DNA of 21,145 nt, from NCBI RefSeq assembly GCF_021107415.1, contig NZ_JAIOSW010000079.1, forward strand, positions 1 through 21,145. Reading direction: 5' to 3'. The notes below the pieces were generated by a model. That model was not told the origin of the DNA. It saw nothing but the letters and a program-made list of their open reading frames with translations, and ran no database searches. The stretch's first letter is position 1, and each line of letters starts with the position of its first letter. Both the position numbers and the translations under genes were made by a program. Shown here piece by piece: positions 14,445 to 21,145 of the stretch. The DNA comes from Desulfobacula sp. GTDB taxonomy: Bacteria > Desulfobacterota > Desulfobacteria > Desulfobacterales > Desulfobacteraceae.

Positions 14445-15505
14445 TAGGAACATAACGGTTCTTCTGCAAGATAATTACCCGTTGCTTCATATGCACGGGC
14501 GCGGCATCCGCCACAAACTCTTTTGTACTCACAAATACCGCATTTGCCTTCAAGGTTATTAAAATTTCTGAGTTTATTAAAAACTTGAGAATTTTCCCAG
14601 ACATCTTTGAAGGTTTGTTGGGTAATATTACCACATTCCACATCAAGGAAACCGCATGTTTGAACCCTTCCTACGTGGGAAATAAAACAAAACCCCGTTC
14701 CGGCAAGACACCCTCTTGTGACAGCATCTAAGCCATGGGTTTCAAAACTTATTTTTTTACCATCTTCTTTAGCCCGCTGGCGTAATATTCTGTAATAGTG
14801 CGGCGCACAGGTCGCCTTAAGCTGTAAGCTTGTTTTATCTCTTTGATCATAGAACCAGTTTAAGGTTTCTTCGTACTCTTTTGCATTGATTTCACTGTCC
14901 ACAATATATTTTCCCCGCCCTGTGGGAACAAGGAGAAAAATATGATGGGCCACTGCCCCTAAATTTTCTGCCAAGTCTAATATTTTCGGTATTTGATCCA
15001 GATTTGTTTTTGTTATGGTGGTGTTGATCTGGAATTCAATACCGGCTTGTCTGGCAATGTTGATACCTTGAATGGAATTGTTAAAGGCATTTTTAAGTCC
15101 TCGAAAATCATCATGGGTTTCAGGCGTTGAACCGTCAAGACTGACACTGATTCTTTTTATGCCGGAAGTTTTCATTTTTTTAGCACTTTCTTGGGTGATC
15201 AAAGTCCCGTTAGGTGCCATGACCATGCGAAGACCTAATTTTGTTCCAAAGGCGGCAATATCAAAAATATCATCCCTTAAAAGCGGCTCTCCACCGGTGA
15301 GGATAATAATGGGATCACCAACCTCTTTGATCTGTTCCAATAATTTAAACGACGCTTTTGTATCAAGTTCATTGTCATAGGGATGATCTTCTGCCACAGC
15401 CCTGCAGTGTTTGCAGGCAAGGTTGCACCGGCGGGTGGTTTCCCAGGCAACCAGTCTAAGGGTATTGGCCTTTGGGGCATGACCCTGTCCATGAGGATGA
15501 TTCAT
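14429..15505 (-). CDS. ahbD: Heme b synthase AhbD (radical SAM, siroheme-dependent heme pathway)
   Basis: The product is a 358-residue cytoplasmic radical SAM enzyme. The SAM-cluster motif CNLACKHC gives C27, C31 and C34; GGEP and SVSLDG motifs of the partial barrel follow. A SPASM-like C-terminus has GKCGICEYKRVCGGC (C322, C325, C331, C334), a late C352, and earlier RGCLAGTGFC, the ligands for a second cluster. AhbD converts the two propionates of Fe-coproporphyrin III to vinyl groups, giving heme b. The assignment rests on overall likeness to AhbD and on adjacency to hemB and ahbC. Its start codon shares one base with the hemB stop. The C-terminus runs into the remnant of hicA on the opposite strand, so the last residues may have been altered by that event. 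A His-rich start (MNHPHGQGH) is visible. Confidence 0.92.
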   Translation of the reverse strand: MNHPHGQGHAPKANTLRLVAWETTRRCNLACKHCRAVAEDHPYDNELDTKASFKLLEQIKEVGDPIIILTGGEPLLRDDIFDIAAFGTKLGLRMVMAPNGTLITQESAKKMKTSGIKRISVSLDGSTPETHDDFRGLKNAFNNSIQGINIARQAGIEFQINTTITKTNLDQIPKILDLAENLGAVAHHIFLLVPTGRGKYIVDSEINAKEYEETLNWFYDQRDKTSLQLKATCAPHYYRILRQRAKEDGKKISFETHGLDAVTRGCLAGTGFCFISHVGRVQTCGFLDVECGNITQQTFKDVWENSQVFNKLRNFNNLEGKCGICEYKRVCGGCRARAYEATGNYLAEEPLCSYQPGT

Positions 15506-16479
15506 TATTTATTTAACTCCCTTGCAACTTCAATTGCGGAATATGTCAGGATTAAGTCAGCACCGGCTCTTTTAATGGATAAAAGCGTCTCCATGATAAT
15601 TTCATTTGCATTGACCCAGCCCATTATTTCTCCGGCTTTCATAATTGAATATTCTCCACTGACATTGTAGGCAGCAATGGGAAGATCTATTTCTTCTTTT
15701 AATCGATAGATAATATCCAGGTAGGCAAGAGCCGGCTTTACCATAATAATGTCCGCACCTTCCTCAACATCCATGATGGCTTCCCTGATGGCCTCATTGG
15801 AATTGGCAGGGTCCATCTGATAGGTTTTTCTGTCACCAAATTGCGGTGCAGACTCTGCTGCCTGCCTGAACGGGCCGTAAAATGCCGAACTGTATTTGAC
15901 AGCATAAGACATCACAGGAATGTGAGAAAAATCTTCCTCATCAAGCGTCTGTCGTATTTCACCGACTCTTCCGTCCATCATATCGGACGGCGCTACCATA
16001 TCGGCACCGGCCCTGGCATGTGAAAGCGCAGTTTTAGCCAGAAGGTCAAGGGAGGCATCATTATCAATAATTCCGTTCTCAACAACTCCGCAATGTCCAT
16101 GATCCATATACCCGCAAAGACATACGTCTGTAATGACTATAATATCAGGGACCTTTTCTTTCACTTCCTGAATGGCTTTTTGAACAATAGAGTCCGAGGC
16201 ATAAGCCCTTGTTGCCAAAGGATCTTTCTTGTCAGGAATACCGAATAAAATGATGGCAGGAATACCGGTATCCCGGGCTTCTTTCGCTTTTTTGACAATA
16301 TGGTCACAGGAGAGTTGAAAATGACCCGGCATGGATTCAATGGGTTTTTTTATGGAATTTCCCTCTATGGCAAATAAAGGAAGAATAAAATCATCACAGG
16401 AAAGTTTTGTTTCCCTTATCATTCTTCTAAAATTTTTACTGGCTCTTAATCTTCGCCCACGAGAATCGGGAAAAAGCAT
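15505..16479 (-). CDS. hemB: Delta-aminolevulinic acid dehydratase (porphobilinogen synthase)
   Basis: The 324-residue protein joins two 5-aminolevulinate molecules to porphobilinogen, the second common step of tetrapyrrole synthesis. The zinc-type metal site is seen as DVCLCGYMDHGHC (C120, C122, C130), and the two active-site lysines lie in YAVKYSSAFYGPF (K195) and IIMVKPALAYLD (K248). It overlaps the ahbC stop by one base (TAATG), with its ribosome site GGAGGAG inside the ahbC end, and overlaps ahbD by one base. Supplying porphobilinogen from within an ahb operon ties the early and late steps of the same pathway. Confidence 0.97.
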   Translation of the reverse strand: MLFPDSRGRRLRASKNFRRMIRETKLSCDDFILPLFAIEGNSIKKPIESMPGHFQLSCDHIVKKAKEARDTGIPAIILFGIPDKKDPLATRAYASDSIVQKAIQEVKEKVPDIIVITDVCLCGYMDHGHCGVVENGIIDNDASLDLLAKTALSHARAGADMVAPSDMMDGRVGEIRQTLDEEDFSHIPVMSYAVKYSSAFYGPFRQAAESAPQFGDRKTYQMDPANSNEAIREAIMDVEEGADIIMVKPALAYLDIIYRLKEEIDLPIAAYNVSGEYSIMKAGEIMGWVNANEIIMETLLSIKRAGADLILTYSAIEVARELNK

Positions 16480-17669
16480 TATGACTCCTCCTTTTTGATC
16501 TCGTCATCTGTCAGGTAACAAGCCGGATCACTGTCCCAGGGATCACCGGCAACAGATTCCGCACGAGCCCTGAAGTTACCACCACAGATATCAAGCCATC
16601 TGCACTGGGCACATCTGCCCTTAACATGTTTTTTCTTTTCTTTGAGTTTCATTAAGAATTCATTGTCAACATTTGTCCATATTTTAGAAAAAGGCATGTC
16701 TTTGATGTTGCCAAGACTCTTTTCCCTCCAGAATTGGTCCGGGTAGACTTCGCCATCCCAGGAAATACATCCAATGCCTCGACCTGAATTGTTACCTTCA
16801 TTCATTTCAAGGAGTTCAAGAACCTCAGCGGCTCTCTGGGGGTCCTCATCCAAAAGCCTTTGGTAAAGATAAGGGCCGTCGGCATGATTATCCACTGTGA
16901 GAACCTCTTTTGGCAAGTTCCGGTCATGGAGGTCTTTTGGCCTGTCCATGATAAGATCAAGAACTTTGCGGGTCTCCTCATGGGAGAGGTCTTCCTTGGC
17001 AATTTCAGAACCCCTGCCTGAATATACCAGGTGATAAAAACAGGCTCTGGGAATATTCTTTTCTTCAAGAAGGTCAAAAATACCCGGGATGTCTTTTACA
17101 TTCCTTTTGTTGATGGTAAACCTTAACCCTACTTTGATGCCGGCTTCCTGACAGTTTTTAATGGCTGCCATGGCCTTTTTATAGGAGCCTTTAACCCCTC
17201 TGAATTTATCATGGGTCTCTTCCAAGCCATCAAGGCTGATACCCACATAAGAAAGCCCGATTTCTTTGAATATTTTGGCTTTTTCTTTGGTGATAAGGGT
17301 ACCATTGGTGGAAATAACCGCTCTCATCCCCTTGCTGACGGCATATTTGGCATACTCAACAAGCCTTGGATGCACAGTGGGTTCCCCACCTGAAAAGAGA
17401 AGAACCGGTACACCAAATTGGGCCAGGTCATCAATCATGGCAATGCTTTGTTCATGGGCCAGTTCATTGTCATAGGAAATGTCTTCTGATCTGGCATAGC
17501 AATGAACACATTTAAGATTGCACCGTCTTGTCATATTCCATACAACCACAGGTGTTTTATCTTTAGAAAACTGCAAAAGATGAGAGGGCATTTGCCCTGA
17601 GTGTCTTGAGTATCTTAAAGCATCTGATGGTTCTACGGTCGCACAATAAAGCTTTGAAATTCCAATCAT
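16479..17669 (-). CDS. ahbC: 12,18-didecarboxysiroheme deacetylase AhbC (radical SAM)
   Basis: The 396-residue radical SAM/SPASM enzyme begins MIGISKLYCATVEPSDALRY, which I recognise as the AhbC/NirJ-like N-terminus. CNLKCVHC provides C50, C54 and C57; LLFSGGEPTVHP and VGISLDGLEETHDKFRG follow. The C-terminal cluster ligands are in GRCAQCRWLDIC (C353, C356, C362) and C384. AhbC removes the acetate side chains of 12,18-didecarboxysiroheme to give Fe-coproporphyrin III, the substrate of AhbD encoded two genes on. NirJ of heme d1 synthesis is close in sequence, but no nir genes are present, and hemB and ahbD follow, so AhbC is preferred. Its ATG overlaps the stop of the AAA+ gene by 4 nt (ATGA). 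Confidence 0.92.
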   Translation of the reverse strand: MIGISKLYCATVEPSDALRYSRHSGQMPSHLLQFSKDKTPVVVWNMTRRCNLKCVHCYARSEDISYDNELAHEQSIAMIDDLAQFGVPVLLFSGGEPTVHPRLVEYAKYAVSKGMRAVISTNGTLITKEKAKIFKEIGLSYVGISLDGLEETHDKFRGVKGSYKKAMAAIKNCQEAGIKVGLRFTINKRNVKDIPGIFDLLEEKNIPRACFYHLVYSGRGSEIAKEDLSHEETRKVLDLIMDRPKDLHDRNLPKEVLTVDNHADGPYLYQRLLDEDPQRAAEVLELLEMNEGNNSGRGIGCISWDGEVYPDQFWREKSLGNIKDMPFSKIWTNVDNEFLMKLKEKKKHVKGRCAQCRWLDICGGNFRARAESVAGDPWDSDPACYLTDDEIKKEES

Positions 17670-19410
17670 ATTATTTCTTTCCTGATAAGGTCGTTAAGAT
17701 AGGTCTCCGTGTCTGTTAACGCATTTTTGGACAGAAAAAATCTGGTTTTACCTGTTTTTTCACGGATAAGGTTAAATCCATCATAGTAGCTGTTATAAAT
17801 TTTTGACAGTATTTCTTCATTTGTTGCATTATGGGTGATAAATTGTTCAATCAGAAAATCAATGGCATCTTCTTCAAAAACAATGTTCAAATTATAGCTT
17901 TTTGATATTTCAACTTCAATTTCTTTGATTGAATCATGGAATTTTTTTATTTTTTTCACAGCGTCTTCAACTTCCATGACATTCTTACAAAAATAAAGCG
18001 CCACCATATCGCATCGGATTTGTGAAAGAGTCAGTCCATGGCGCAGGGAAAATATTTTCCAATTGTCTTTTATATAGTTTGAAATATAATTTTTATGATC
18101 AAGAAAGGCTTTTTCATAAAGATTATCCCATTTTAAAGAATTTTGTTTTGATAAAATATCTTCAAGATGACCTTTTGGATCTTCCAGGACTTCTTTTGTC
18201 ACAGTAAATTTTAAAAAATCATGTGACGGAAGTTTTTCTTCAAAATTAAGCAGAGCGTCTTCAATCACACTGACAAGACCCCGGGCGCCCGTGTTTTCTT
18301 TATACGCCCTTTTTGCAAGAACTTTTAATGCATCATCTGTAAAAATAATTTTTATGCCATAGGCGTTAAAGTCGAGGCGTTTGCTCAAAATTACCGGATT
18401 GTTGGGCATCTTTAAAATTGAGTACAGGTCTTCCTGGCTAAGGGTCTCAAGAATACATCGGATAGGAAGCCTTCCAATGAATTCAGATTCAAAGCCAAAT
18501 TCCACCAGGTCCTGGGCTTTAGTTAATTTTAACAGGTCATTATCTTTTTTGGATTTTACAAGCGTTGAACCAAATCCGATATTCTGTTTTGATAACCGTC
18601 TTTTAATGACATTTGAAAGCTCTGAGAATGCACCACTCACAATGAAAAGGATATTGGCTGTATTTACAGTCCGTTTGGCCCTTTTACCGGTTCTTTGATA
18701 GGATTCTAGTTCCTGCATCATGGATACAGGGTCATGGGGAACTTTTAAGTCGACATCGGTTTCTTCCATGGGTTTTAAAAGAGCCCTCTGAACACCGGTC
18801 CTTGATACCTGGGCACCCATTACATTGGGACTTGCTGCAATTTTATCAATTTCATCAATGTAGACAATACCGCATTGGGCAAGTTCAATATCATCATTGG
18901 CTTCTTTCACCAGATCCCGGATTAAATCTTCTACATCGCCTCCAACATAACCGGTTTCGGAAAATTTTGTGGCATCTGCCTTTACAAATGGAACTCCGAT
19001 TTTTTTTGCAATGAGTTTAATCAGATATGTCTTTCCAATTCCAGTAGGGCCAAACATTAAAATGTTGGATTTAATATTACCCGTGATTTTTGACATGCCT
19101 TCATCCGTGGTTTGAGAATATCTGATCCGGTTAAAGTGGGTGCATATCTTTGTTGATAGAATTGATTTTGCTTTTGTCTGTTGCACCACATACTGATCAA
19201 GATAAGCTATAAGTTCCCTGGGTTTGATATTAAAATTGATAGGGTTTTTTTTGCCTTTTGGGGCAGACTTGCCTGAGATTGATTCTTGCCGGGGAAGAAT
19301 AGAAGGGGTTATAATTTTAACGTTGCCGCCAAATTTTTTATTTAGAAATTCACCCAGTTCTTTTTCAATTTTTTTGGATCTTGGGAGATACTGTTTTTTT
19401 TATCATTCAT
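17666..19410 (-). CDS. ClpX-like AAA+ unfoldase with N-terminal frame break and C-terminal extension
   Basis: The AAA+ body matches ClpX. Numbered on a reconstructed 581-residue protein, it has the N-terminal box PRELIAYLDQYVVQQ (about 64-78), Walker A GPTGIGKT (121-128), pore loop GYVGGD (about 154-159), Walker B IVYIDEID, the ClpP-docking IGF loop (NIGFG, about 277-281), EFIGRLP and sensor 2 NTGARGL. The zinc-binding domain of ClpX is absent and about 165 unfamiliar residues follow the AAA+ module. The only ATG with a sensible position, 19410, opens MNDKKNSISQDPKK and soon stops; the frame of the body has no ATG, GTG or TTG before 19189, which is too late because it cuts the essential PRELIAYLDQY box. 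A -1 shift at A-tracts joins the two frames exactly. So this is either a recoded gene, a frameshift mutation or a base error. It heads the ahbC-hemB-ahbD genes. Confidence 0.82.
19369..19399 (-). promoter_or_regulatory. Two -1 slippery heptamers at the ClpX-like frame junction
   Basis: In the frame of the ATG at 19410, the minus strand reads A AAA AAC at 19399-19393 and A AAA AAA at 19375-19369; both are codon-phased X XXY YYZ heptamers. A -1 slip at either one enters the frame of the AAA+ body without meeting a stop. The tracts are also natural hot spots for replication slippage or sequencing miscalls. I see no obvious strong stimulatory hairpin immediately after. Confidence 0.5.
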
Positions 19411-19442
19411 AATAGCTTAATATAAACAAGGTCAGAAAAAAT

Positions 19443-19637
19443 TCAAGGCTGATCAGGTTTCTTAAGTGTTTTTTCTTTATAAAGTTCACAGGGTTTTCCA
19501 GAGGATTGGAATACAACAACACTTGGCAGCTGTTTGGTTTTAAACCCCATGGCTTTACAGCCATTGGGATGTTGTGGGTCCCATGTTACATAGAAGAAGG
19601 TACACTTAAAACAATTTCTTCTATAGTTTTTGGACAT
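19443..19637 (-). CDS. Small cysteine-rich protein (64 aa), putative metal-binding
   Basis: The 64-residue protein has four spaced cysteines: a CFKC knuckle, then GCKAMGFKTKQLPS, then SSGKPCELY. The segment FFYVTWDPQHPNGCKAMG is a pattern I know from small proteins common in Desulfobacterota and Campylobacterota; some are labelled uracil-DNA glycosylase in databases, which their size makes implausible. The cysteine pairs suggest a zinc-ribbon-like or other metal site. It precedes the ClpX-like gene by 32 nt on the same strand and may be the first gene of the heme operon. A terminator separates it from the tRNA upstream. The ribosome site is weak (GGTG). Function unknown. Confidence 0.75.
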   Translation of the reverse strand: MSKNYRRNCFKCTFFYVTWDPQHPNGCKAMGFKTKQLPSVVVFQSSGKPCELYKEKTLKKPDQP

Positions 19638-19670
19638 TTATCACCATACCCTGATAAAATTAAACTCGAT

Positions 19671-19710
19671 AAAACAAAAAAAGCCACGAACAATTGTTGC
19701 CCGTGGCTTG
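19671..19710 (-). terminator. Rho-independent terminator after tRNA-Leu
   Basis: AAGCCACG (19681-19688) and CGTGGCTT (19702-19709) form an 8-bp stem with a 13-nt loop containing CAATTG; read on the minus strand a T-rich run (TTTTTGTTTT) follows. It lies about 10 nt past the tRNA 3' end and also insulates the heme operon from readthrough. Confidence 0.9.
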
Positions 19711-19719
19711 TATATTTTG

Positions 19720-19804
19720 TGGTGCCGAAGGGGAGATTTGAACTCCCACGGGTCGCCCCACACGCCCCTCAAGCGTGCGTGTCTACCTATTCCACCACTT
19801 CGGC
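19720..19804 (-). tRNA. tRNA-Leu (anticodon GAG)
   Basis: The minus strand gives an acceptor stem GCCGAAG/CTTCGGC, discriminator A and an encoded CCA (19722-19720). The D-arm includes GTGGTGGAATAGGTAGACAC. The anticodon stem CACGC/GCGTG encloses the loop TTGAGGG, so the anticodon GAG is at 19770-19768. A long class II variable arm (GGG-GCGA-CCC) and a T-arm with GTTCAAATC are present. The D-loop, variable arm and discriminator A all fit leucine. It follows secG, a frequent arrangement in related bacteria. Confidence 0.97.
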
Positions 19805-19811
19805 ACATTAG

Positions 19812-19884
19812 AATTATGAATTTTTAATTATGAGTTTTGAGTTTGGGGGAAAATTCAAAACTAAGAACTAAAAACTCAAAATTT
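19812..19884. repeat. Long imperfect AT-rich palindrome between secG and tRNA-Leu
   Basis: Left arm 19812-19844 and right arm 19850-19884 are about 80 percent inverted copies separated by GGGGG. The arms consist of variations on GAATTATGAATTTT/GAGTTTTGAG. It reaches exactly to the secG stop codon. It may fold in RNA but has no terminator U-run; expansion of short degenerate repeats is a plausible origin. Confidence 0.5.
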
Positions 19885-20167
19885 ACTCGGTCGTTTGCTC
19901 AGCAGGTAGATTGTCCTTCATCACAGATGTGTCTGACCGATGACCCGATGTGTAAGCCAAAGTAAGAGATGTAATCATGAAAATAATGGCAACACCTGTT
20001 GTGATTTTAGTCAATATGGTTGCAGGACCTGTAGCACCAAAAAGTGTCTGGCCTGCTCCGCCACCAAGAGAAACTCCCATCTCTGCACCTTTTCCACTTT
20101 GAAGTAGAACAATCAGAATCAATAAGATGCAAGCTGAAACATGTAATGCGACTATTAAATTTGTCAT
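19883..20167 (-). CDS. secG: Preprotein translocase subunit SecG
   Basis: This 94-residue membrane protein of the SecYEG channel has a first helix at about 5-24 (LIVALHVSACILLILIVLLQ) followed by the SecG signature SGKGAEMG and GGGAGQTLFGATGP. A second helix at about 55-72 and a short polar tail complete it. SecG assists SecA-driven protein export across the inner membrane. It starts 5 nt after the tpiA stop and so is probably co-transcribed with the glycolytic genes, as in many proteobacteria. Confidence 0.96.
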   Translation of the reverse strand: MTNLIVALHVSACILLILIVLLQSGKGAEMGVSLGGGAGQTLFGATGPATILTKITTGVAIIFMITSLTLAYTSGHRSDTSVMKDNLPAEQTTE

Positions 20168-20172
20168 ATTTG

Positions 20173-20931
20173 TTAACTATTATATTTTATAATATTAATA
20201 AATTTATTGGCATCAAGGCTGGCTCCACCAACAAGAGCTCCGTCAACATCCTCAATACCCATCAGGTCTCTTGCATTCTCAGGATTGACTGAGCCACCAT
20301 ACAATATTCGTGTCTGGTTGGAAAAGTCCTTTGAAAACAATTTTTCAAGCAAAGAACGCAGATACTGATGAACCTGGCTTACCTGATCAACACTGGCTGT
20401 TTTCCCTGTACCGATCGCCCATACAGGTTCATAAGCAAGAACTAAATGTGCAAGTTCTTCAAGACCAAAGCCTTTTAACCCATCTGACACCTGTTTGTCA
20501 AGTATGGAAAAGGTTTTTTCTTCCTCTCTCTGGGTTTCTGATTCTCCAATACATAAAACAGGTTTTAATCCAACCTCAATGGCAGCCTTGATTTTTTTAC
20601 AGACAGAGGTGTCGGTTTCTCCAAAATATAATCTTCTTTCAGAATGCCCAATGAGGACATATTCAACGCCGGCAGCTTTGAGCATATCCGCCGATATTTC
20701 ACCGGTATAGGCGCCTTGTTTTTCAAAATAGAGATTTTGTGCCCCGATTTTTACATTGGTGTCTTCAATAGATGCTGCAACCAGGGGTAAAGAAAGAAAG
20801 GTCGGTGCTATCATGACTTCGACATCTTGGACATCTGAACAAAGTTGTGCCAGATCTTTGGCAGTTTCAACTGCCTGCCGACCGGTTTTGTACATTTTCC
20901 AGTTACCTGCGATTAAAGGGACTCTGCTCAT
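20173..20931 (-). CDS. tpiA: Triosephosphate isomerase
   Basis: The 252-residue enzyme interconverts dihydroxyacetone phosphate and glyceraldehyde-3-phosphate in glycolysis and gluconeogenesis. The catalytic residues are all present: Asn-Trp-Lys in AGNWKMYK (K12), His in LIGHSERR (H96), Glu in AYEPVWAIGTGK (E168), and the phosphate-loop YGGSVNPENA. The frame is open 16 codons further upstream, but the ATG at 20931 follows GGAGG at proper spacing, and the sequence MSRVPLIAGNWK is the family start. It lies between gap and secG. Confidence 0.97.
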   Translation of the reverse strand: MSRVPLIAGNWKMYKTGRQAVETAKDLAQLCSDVQDVEVMIAPTFLSLPLVAASIEDTNVKIGAQNLYFEKQGAYTGEISADMLKAAGVEYVLIGHSERRLYFGETDTSVCKKIKAAIEVGLKPVLCIGESETQREEEKTFSILDKQVSDGLKGFGLEELAHLVLAYEPVWAIGTGKTASVDQVSQVHQYLRSLLEKLFSKDFSNQTRILYGGSVNPENARDLMGIEDVDGALVGGASLDANKFINIIKYNS

Positions 20932-20944
20932 TTTATGCCTCCAA

Positions 20945-21145
20945 TTATAGGGATTTGCCGACCATGACAGCCAGATCAATCATCCTGTGGGAATAACCTG
21001 CTTCATTGTCATACCATGAATAGATTTTTACCATATTGCCGTTAATAACATCCGTACACCCTGCATCAACAATTGAAGAAAGCGGATTTGAGTTGAAATC
21101 AATGGAAACCAGAGGGATATCACAAAATCCTAATATATCCTTAAG
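20945..21145 (-). CDS. gap: Glyceraldehyde-3-phosphate dehydrogenase, C-terminal part (runs off window)
   Basis: The last 66 residues are visible, ending in the GAPDH hallmark [17 protein letters not shown] (about 17 to 33 from the C-terminal side), preceded by [20 protein letters not shown]. The enzyme oxidises glyceraldehyde-3-phosphate with NAD(P)+ and phosphate. The 5' end lies beyond the right edge. The stop is 13 nt before the tpiA start with no pgk in between, a shortened version of the common gap-pgk-tpiA order. Confidence 0.95.
   Translation of the reverse strand, partial: LKDILGFCDIPLVSIDFNSNPLSSIVDAGCTDVINGNMVKIYSWYDNEAGYSHRMIDLAVMVGKSL

Noticed and set aside
17666..19189. Starting the AAA+ gene at the GTG at 19189
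   Set aside because: It would cut off PRELIAYLDQY, part of the conserved N-terminal box of ClpX-type ATPases, and coding-like sequence in the same frame continues about 60 codons upstream.
20932..20979. Upstream start extending tpiA by 16 codons
   Set aside because: It would overlap the end of gap; the ATG at 20931 has GGAGG in front and the family start sequence.

Overview
The window looks like chromosomal DNA of an anaerobic, moderately AT-rich Desulfobacterota, most likely a sulfate reducer of the Desulfobacteraceae type (inference). The main pointers are the siroheme-dependent heme pathway genes ahbC-hemB-ahbD, used by sulfate reducers and archaea, Mrp-type antiporter subunits, VPLPGA-type PEP-CTERM proteins and the order gap-tpiA-secG-tRNA-Leu.

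Left part (1-9812): ion transport. A plus-strand operon carries two proton/cation antiporter subunits of the MrpD/NuoL-M-N superfamily. Two small membrane proteins (50 and 81 aa) lie between them and two cyclic-nucleotide-domain proteins without a DNA-binding domain follow. This operon collides head-on, with no intergenic base, with a minus-strand trkA-trkH pair whose trkH is broken by an internal deletion of about 150 codons plus a frameshift. A second, intact trkH reads divergently from that trkA and converges on a second trkA-like gene. Together the block suggests Na+/H+ exchange and K+ uptake handled side by side.

Middle part (9813-14430): gdhA (glutamate dehydrogenase) with a structured leader and a clear terminator. 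Then come two tandem paralogous exported PEP-CTERM proteins on the minus strand and about 720 bp without a confident gene but full of inverted repeats. Next is a HicB antitoxin gene whose HicA partner survives only as about a dozen codons. A 56-bp direct repeat flanks the PEP-CTERM pair; its second copy supplies the -10 box of a good hicB promoter.

Right part (14429-21145): a tightly packed minus-strand operon reads small Cys-rich protein - ClpX-like AAA+ unfoldase - ahbC - hemB - ahbD, with 4-nt and 1-nt stop/start overlaps. The ClpX-like gene is the most interesting object. Its N-terminal codons are in a different frame from the AAA+ body, and the break can be bridged by a -1 shift at A-tract slippery heptamers. 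It keeps the ClpP-docking IGF loop, lacks the zinc-binding domain and has a long unfamiliar C-terminal extension. Upstream of this operon are a tRNA-Leu(GAG) with terminator, secG, tpiA and the 3' end of gap.
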